Source: Nemertoderma westbladi (taxonomy: Eukaryota; Xenacoelomorpha; Nemertodermatida; Nemertodermatidae). Taken from it: a stretch of DNA of 45,076 nt. The notes beneath the pieces were generated by a model that saw only the letters and a program-made list of their open reading frames with translations, was not told where the DNA came from and did not search any database. The DNA is taken from positions 1 through 45,076 of the forward strand of contig JAUCBJ010002323.1 in NCBI GenBank assembly GCA_032718475.1. The letters run 5' to 3'. Every line of letters starts with the position of its first letter. Position 1 is the first letter of the stretch. A program made the translations under genes and the position numbers. Shown piece after piece: positions 23,301-32,300 of this stretch.

Positions 23301-26300
23301 TCAAAATCTGGCCTCCCTGGTGACTCAGGGTTTGGGCCAGAAAGGTCATCAGGAAAGGCACTCAAAGAATTGTTGCCTGCTCTCTCTCTAGTAGGGGGGT
23401 GAGGCAGGCAGCCGGTCAGGAGATAACTGACGCCTGTGAGGCCGATTGTGTCCGGTAATTCCACTGGTCAGTGGGCGGACCTCCGCATTACTAATGTAAT
23501 CCATAGTGGGGGTTGGGGGGTACTTTTTTGCCGAGTCAGCTCTCGGGGCAAATACCACACCCTGGATTGCACCCTGGATTGGAGGCTGCCAAAGTACAAG
23601 ATTATGCACTGGCTGGTCTTCACGGCGAAAGCAATGTCCTGCAAAGCGGAGGCGACTTTGTTCTAGTGTCAAGCTTGGGGGAACCAATGAGACACCTCCA
23701 ATGTTATATAGTGTCTGGTTGAAGATGTGTGCATTGTACTTGACATAATGAACCCGGCGTAGCATTCTTGTGAATGTGCCATCCAGAGATTTGGTGTCCT
23801 CAGCAGTTAGAGCCCTGCCTTTTCAAGGCTGCCCATGCCTTTCCCTTACGTATTCGAAGGTCCTCACCTGACTTCCGGATCCATGATCCCAGGTAACAGA
23901 AGTCGTCCACGTGCTCAAGCATACTATCCTTTGAGCTTATGCTCATCCGGTCAGAGACTTGCTGAGGACTTTCAAAGTTAACTGTCAAAATTTTGGTCTT
24001 TCTGGAGTTAATAAAAAGACCAACGCTATAATTGATGTTGGTCATGTTTTCTTAAGCCTGCTACACCCGGCGCCATGCCTAGGCTCATAATTGTGTTGTC
24101 CTAGCAACATAAGTTCAGTGTTGTTGTCCCTGAATAGGTTGTGTTTTCAATTCGTCGGTAGTAACTATTCAATGTGATGGTAAATTATATAATTAGCGTT
24201 TGGTACATTAGCAAAATCGCCATTGACGTCCATTGGGATTGAACTGGTGACCTCCAGGATGGATTTCTCGCGCTCTAACCTTTCTCATACCGGTTTAGAT
24301 ACAAGGTAGACCTGGTATAGGACAAGGTAGACTTGTATGTCCGCCAATTAAACAAGGTTACCAATTAAAGTCATACCAAAATTGATGAACATTTCACCAA
24401 AAAATATTATATTACACCAATTTAAATAATGTGACCCCAAAAAAATTATTCAACACCAAAAACAATTACTCAATACCAAAATAAATAAGTGCTCCAATGC
24501 TCCCCAATAAATAAAAAATAAATGACAAAACCCCCAAAATAAATACAAATTTTCCCAAAATAAATACAAATATTTTCCCAAAATAAATACATATCCCCAA
24601 AATGCTTATTCCCCCAAAATAATCAAGTATTCTGCCAAAATAAACAGACTCTTTGATACTACAGTCCCCCAGTTGCAGACTATTGGTACGATGATCGTCG
24701 GGTAAATACAAAATAAAGACCCAAGACCTTACTGCCCGTTCTGTACAAAACAAAGAGGTAAAGTCGCATTATGTCCCAAAGATTAGGTCCCATTGCCATT
24801 TAAAGGAGCAGGTTAGTATAGGAGCAGGTTACAGAGGCGTGTTGGGGGAACCAAAACAATAAACGAAAGTTAACATGTTACAAGGTTATGCATGTCGTTA
24901 TAATTGGGTCTTTGTTTTCTACTCATCCAAGGATCGTCGGTATAATATGATTAAACATTTTGTTTGATTTATGGAAATAAATAATGAATGAATTTGTATA
25001 ATTAAATTTTCCATAAAATATTTGGTGCTGGAATTATTTTTTTTGGTTGACAAATAATTATTTTAGGGAGATTGAATAATTATTTTTGGGTTATGAATAG
25101 TTGTTTTTGTGAGATGGATAATTGTTTTTGAGGAATGAATGAATAATTGTTTTTGGGGGATGAATAATTGTTTTTGGGGGAATGAATATTGTTTTTGGGG
25201 GTAGAATAATTGTTTTTGGGGGATGGATAATTGTTTTTGGGGTATGAATAATTGTTTTTGGGTTATGAATAATTGTTTTTGGGGGATGAATGAATAATAG
25301 TTTTTTGGGGATGAATAATTGTTTTAGAGGGATGAATAATTGTTTTTGGGTTATGAATAATTGTTTTTGGGGGAGTGAATAATTGTTTTTGGGGGATGAA
25401 TTAATAATTGTTTTTTGGGGATGAATAATTGTTATTGGGGGATGGATAATTGTTTTTGGGGTAGGATTAATTGTTTTTGGGTTATGAATAATTGTTTTTG
25501 AGGTATGAATAATTGTTTTTGGGGGATGGATAATTGTTTTTGGGGTATGAATAATTGTTTTTGGGGGATGGATAATTGTTTTTGGGGTATGAATAATTGT
25601 TTTTGGGTTATGAATAATTGTTTTTGGGTTATGAATAATTGTTTTTGAGGTATGAATAATTGTTTTTGGGTTATGAATAATTGTTTTTGGGGATGAATTA
25701 TTGTTTTTGGGGTATGAATAATTGTTTGTGGGTTATGAATAATTGTTTTTGAGGTATGAATAATTGTTTTTGGGTTATGAATAATTGTTTTTGGGGGAAA
25801 GAATAATTGTTTTGGGGGGATGGATAATTGTTTTTGGGGATGAATAATTGTTTTTGGGTTATGAATAATTGTTTTTGAGGTATGAATACTTGTTTTTGGG
25901 TTATGAATAATTGTTTTTGAGGTATGAATAATTGTTTTTGGGTTATGAATAATTGTTTTTGGGGGAAATAATAATTGTTTTGGGGGGATGGATAATTGTT
26001 TTTGGGGATGAATAATTGTTTTTGGGGATGAATTATTGTTTTTGGGTTATGAATAATTGTTTTTGGGGGAAATAATAATTGTTTTGGGGGGATGGATAAT
26101 TGTTTTGGGGGGATGGATAATTGTTTTTGGGGATGAATTATTGTTTGTGGGGTATGAATAATTGTTTTTGGGGATGAATTATTGTTTTTGGGGGATGAAT
26201 AATTGTTTTTGGGTTATGAATAATTGTTTTTGGGGGATGAATAATTGGTTTTGGGGGATGAATAATTGTTTTCGGGGGATGAATAATTGTTTTTGGGGGA

Positions 26301-29300
26301 AAGAATAATTGTTTTGGGGGGATGGATAATTGTTTTTGGGGATGAATAATTGTTTTTGGGTTATGAATAATTGTTTTTGAGGTATGAATAATTGTTTTTG
26401 GGTTATGAATAATTGTTTTTGAGGGATGAATAATTGTTTTTGGGTTATGAATAATTGTTTTTGGGGGAAAGAATAATTGTTTTTGGGGATGAATAATTGT
26501 TTTTGGGTTATGAATAATTGTTTTGAGGTATGAATAATTGTTTTTGGGTTATGAATAATTGTTTTTGAGGGATGAATAATTGTTTTTGGGTTATGAATAA
26601 TTGTTTTTGGGGGAAAGAATAATTGCTTTTGGGGGATGAATAATTGTTTTTGGGGATGAATTATTGTTTTTGGGTTATGAATAATTGTTTTTGGGGGAAA
26701 GAATAATTGTTTTTGGGGATGAATAATTGTTTTTGGGTTATGAATAATTGTTTTTGGGGGAAAGAATAATTGTTTTTGGGGGATGAATAATTGTTTTTGG
26801 GTATGAATTATTGTTTTTGGGTTATGAATAATTGTTTTTGGGGGAAAGAAAAATTGTTTTTGGGGATGAATAATTGTTTTTGGGGATGAATAATTGTTTT
26901 TGGGTTATGAATAATTGTTTTGGGGGGATGGATAATTGTTTTTGGGGGTGTGGATAATTATTTTTGGGGATGAATTATTGTTTTTGGGCGATGAATAATT
27001 GTTTTTGGGGGAAATAATAATTGTTTTGGGGGATGAATAATTGTTTTTGGGGATGAATTATTGTTTTTGGGTTATGATTAATTGTTTTTGGGGGAAAGAA
27101 TAATTGTTTTTGGGGATGAATAATTGTTTTTGGGTTATGAATAATTGTATTTGGGGGAAAGAATAATTGTTTTTGGGGGATGAATAATTGTTTTTGGGGA
27201 TGAATTATTGTTTTTGGGTTATGAATAATTGTTTTTGGGGGAAACAATAATTGTTTTTGGGGATGAATAATTGTTTTTGGGGATGAATTATTGTTTTTGG
27301 GTTATGAATAATTGTTTTTGGGGGAAAGAATAATTGTTTTTGGGGATGAATAATTGTTTTTGGGTATGAATTATTGTTTTTGGGTTATGAATAATTGTTT
27401 TTGGGGGTAGAATAATTGTTTTTGGGGGATGGATAATTGTTTTTGGGGTATGAATAATTGTTTTTGGGTTATGAATAATTGTTTTTGGGGGATGAATGAA
27501 TAATAGTTTTTTGGGGATGAATAATTGTTTTAGAGGGATGAATAATTGTTTTTGGGTTATGAATAATTGTTTTTGGGGGAGTGAATAATTGTTTTTGGGG
27601 GATGAATTAATAATTGTTTTTTGGGGATGAATAATTGTTATTGGGGGATGGATAATTGTTTTTGGGGTAGGATTAATTGTTTTTGGGTTATGAATAATTG
27701 TTTTTGAGGTATGAATAATTGTTTTTGGGGGATGGATAATTGTTTTTGGGGTATGAATAATTGTTTTTGGGGGATGGATAATTGTTTTTGGGGTATGAAT
27801 AATTGTTTTTGGGTTATGAATAATTGTTTTTGGGTTATGAATAATTGTTTTTGAGGTATGAATAATTGTTTTTGGGTTATGAATAATTGTTTTTGGGGAT
27901 GAATTATTGTTTTTGGGGTATGAATAATTGTTTGTGGGTTATGAATAATTGTTTTTGAGGTATGAATAATTGTTTTTGGGTTATGAATAATTGTTTTTGG
28001 GGGAAAGAATAATTGTTTTGGGGGGATGGATAATTGTTTTTGGGGATGAATAATTGTTTTTGGGTTATGAATAATTGTTTTTGAGGTATGAATACTTGTT
28101 TTTGGGTTATGAATAATTGTTTTTGAGGTATGAATAATTGTTTTTGGGTTATGAATAATTGTTTTTGGGGGAAAGAATAATTGTTTTGGGGGGATGGATA
28201 ATTGTTTTTGGGGATGAATAATTGTTTTTGGGGATGAATTATTGTTTTTGGGTTATGAATAATTGTTTTTGGGGGAAATAATAATTGTTTTGGGGGGATG
28301 GATAATTGTTTTGGGGGGATGGATAATTGTTTTTGGGGATGAATTATTGTTTGTGGGGTATGAATAATTGTTTTTGGGGATGAATTATTGTTTTTGGGGG
28401 ATGAATAATTGTTTTTGGGTTATGAATAATTGTTTTTGGGGGATGAATAATTGGTTTTGGGGGATGAATAATTGTTTTCGGGGGATGAATAATTGTTTTT
28501 GGGGGAAAGAATAATTGTTTTGGGGGGATGGATAATTGTTTTTGGGGATGAATAATTGTTTTTGGGTTATGAATAATTGTTTTTGAGGTATGAATAATTG
28601 TTTTTGGGTTATGAATAATTGTTTTTGAGGGATGAATAATTGTTTTTGGGTTATGAATAATTGTTTTTGGGGGAAAGAATAATTGTTTTTGGGGATGAAT
28701 AATTGTTTTTGGGTTATGAATAATTGTTTTGAGGTATGAATAATTGTTTTTGGGTTATGAATAATTGTTTTTGAGGGATGAATAATTGTTTTTGGGTTAT
28801 GAATAATTGTTTTTGGGGGAAAGAATAATTGCTTTTGGGGGATGAATAATTGTTTTTGGGGATGAATTATTGTTTTTGGGTTATGAATAATTGTTTTTGG
28901 GGGAAAGAATAATTGTTTTTGGGGATGAATAATTGTTTTTGGGTTATGAATAATTGTTTTTGGGGGAAAGAATAATTGTTTTTGGGGGATGAATAATTGT
29001 TTTTGGGTATGAATTATTGTTTTTGGGTTATGAATAATTGTTTTTGGGGGAAAGAATAATTGTTTTTGGGGATGAATAATTGTTTTTGGGGATGAATAAT
29101 TGTTTTTGGGTTATGAATAATTGTTTTGGGGGGATGGATAATGGGGGTGTGGATAATTATTTTTGGGGATGAATTATTGTTTTTGGGCGATGAATAATTG
29201 TTTTTGGGGGAAATAATAATTGTTTTGGGGGATGAATAATTGTTTTTGGGGATGAATTATTGTTTTTGGGTTATGAATAATTGTTTTTGGGGGAAAGAAT

Positions 29301-32300
29301 AATTGTTTTTGGGGATGAATAATTGTTTTTGGGTTATGAATAATTGTATTTGGGGGAAAGAATAATTGTTTTTGGGGATGAATTATTGTTTTTGGGTTAT
29401 GAATAATTGTTTTTGGGGGAAACAATAATTGTTTTTGGGGATGAATAATTGTTTTTGGGGATGAATAATTGTTTTTGGGTTATGAATAATTGTTTTGGGG
29501 GGATGGATAATTGTTTTTGGGGGTGTGGATAATTATTTTGGGGATGAATTATTGTTTTTGGGGGATGAATAATTGTTTTTGGGGGAAAGAATAATTGTTT
29601 TGGGGGATGGATAATTGTTTTTGGGGGTGAATAATTGTTTTTGGGTTATGAATAATTGTTTTTGAGGTATGAATAATTGTTTTGGGGGATGGATAATTGT
29701 TTTTGGGGGTGTGGATAATTGTTTTTGGGGATGAATTATTGTTTTTGGGGGATGAATAATTGTTTTTGGTGAGAGAGATATTCAAAATTGGGGGATGTAA
29801 ATTGGTGCTACAAAAAAATATATTAATAGTGCTAAATCATTTATTTTTTTGGGTGTGAAATCATTTAATTTGGGGTGGTATTCAATTAGTGGCGATTAAA
29901 CTATTACAAATACCAAAGATTTTATTTCATGGTTATTACATGGCAACTTCTAATCCATATTGCATGGCTAATCCCATATCTGTAATGGGTCCCTACTAAA
30001 AGTCGAGAGGGCCTTAAGGACGTATTATTATGTTTCAAAGTTTTTTCTAAATAGGGACATGCAATAATATTTATTATCTATTTTGTGCGCACAACTTAGT
30101 ATATTGTGCGCACAACTTAAGAAAAAAAATATATTTTCCAAATGTCCCTTGAGGGGCTCCGTATGGAACACATATTACGCGATGCTTTCCAACGCGGTTA
30201 CAATTCCTTCGGTTCTTTATAATGTGGTGTTTTTTTTATTACTTCCTGTAGCCAAAAAGGGTAAAATAAGTTCCAACATTTTGGTACGTCTATAATAATT
30301 TTGATCTGTAAAATATCACATTCCTTTAGCAATTTCTCAGTCTTAATGTGACTGGACTATTTGTCGGACGAACTAGACTATCTTGTGTTTTTTTTTACTT
30401 CAGCACACCAACCAAACAGGAGGATAAACCTACAAGTAATTCAGGCAATACTGCTAAAGCCGAACATAAGAAAGCGACAAAATATGAGGTTAGTTTATTT
30501 ATTATTATTCTTGCTTTATAGTTTGAATGGGATGGATGAATGAGTGGTTTCATATTATTATAACTTTGCAAAGTCGGCAGTGACATCCAGGTTTGATCGA
30601 GCTGGTGACCTCCTGGTTGGAAGTCTGACACTCAACCATTCAGGTATCCATTTTTGATAAAGCTAAGTGGTAGCTTTAGCTTTAGCAAAGGTAGTTAGGT
30701 TTGCTTTCGTAACTTCTATGTATTTTTTCGCTGCTCTCTATCCATTATCCAAGGCACTGGAAATCGTCAACGTTCTTTAGTATATTATTATTCATTGTGT
30801 TCCAGTTACATTACAAGTCATGTATTCAGTTTTGGTAGCATTTATATGCAATCCAACCTCCTTAGCAGCCCTCTCCACTTTATTTAGTAGAAGCTGTGCA
30901 TCTGCTAGCGTATTAGAGAGCAGGGCGATGTCATCCGCAAAGTCGGTGTCTGTGACTGTTGTAGTTGCCGGATATCTACTACTTCTGCGTTCTTGTAATG
31001 TGAACCAAAGATGGACGGGCCTTTGTGGACGTCCACCTTTGTCGATTGCATCCATTACAATTTTGAATAGTAGTAATGGATCCAATGTATATATATATAA
31101 TAAATACAACATCTTTCAACTTGCAGAAGGAGAATAAAAATTCCAACACTAACCAGGGATACGAAATGAACGAACTTGATGGAGACAAACTTCATCAAAG
31201 AAGAATCAAGGTTGGTATTTATTAGTTATAGTTAAACAATTATTTAAAATGTAATCCTTTTTATAACATTTGTAATTTAATCCTAAATAAAAAATATCAA
31301 TGATTCTGATTTATTTTGCAGGATTCGTCATTGCCTATTAACAGACCCAATAGCACCGATCATGATGAAGTTGATTTGATTGACCACGACTATCTAAACA
31401 AAGATAATATAGTAAGTGGATTCGTCAACTGATATCGCTCAAGTGTCTGTGTCGGTTTTTTTTTACAAATTTCATTTAAAAGTGGTGTTTTTTGGTGCGG
31501 TTTAAGATTCTCCTCTTGTGCAATGCTCTTAATATTGCGGAAATTAAATACAAATAATTTACCACCTCAAAATCTGAAGTAAGATTAAAAATATAATTTC
31601 GTGAACTTCTGTCGGTCAATTCAAACTTAAATTTAAAATTCTTATTTCAAAACAAAATTGGATAGGCCATTACTACAAATACCTCAATACTATCTAGAGC
31701 CATTCGTATTTTTGTTTTCTGTTTATGCGTTGATAATGAATAATTATTATTTAATTAACTATTAGTCGTCTTCTCACATTGACGTTGACTTAGACGAAGC
31801 TCCCGAGGAGGACTTCGAGGATGCAATGATGACGGACAACGTTTTATACCCGCCACCCCCGACGGAGTCCGACCAAGTTCCCGCCAAAAGAAAATTCATC
31901 GTCCCGGAAATCCCGGTCTGGGATAAAAACAAGCCGCCGAAACGGGGTTGGTTATTGTCGTCTCGTCTTATCATGACAAAAGTATATAATAAAAGTAAAA
32001 GTGGAATTAAAGTTTCCTTCGGCCGTTAGGCCACGCACAAAGTTATATCGAGAGCGGTCCTCTAGAACGTATACTCCCCAGAGGGAACTGACAGTTCTCT
32101 TTTGTGTTCCATTTAAGGTTGCAATCTATAAATGGTAGCCAAATGAGTACCAGTACTGGAGTTTCCTCTGAGGAGTATAGTTCTGTGGGGACCGCGCTGG
32201 AAATAAGGCGTCAGGCGTAATCCCTGGTCTAACGGCCGAATAAAATTTATTTTACGTTTTTGTAGCCGCTGGGCTGTGAAATATAAAAAAGCTCAGGTAA

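Noticed and set aside
24985-29775. Donor-anchored origin for array 3, as for arrays 1 and 2
   Set aside because: The array is 2.7 kb from the exon 7 donor and its unit shares no convincing sequence with any exon-intron junction in the window.
26975-29785. Minus-strand frames rich in Lys-Thr-Ile-Ile-His
   Set aside because: They are translations of the ~20-bp array 3; composition and periodicity follow the DNA unit, and frames break at random unit-length changes.
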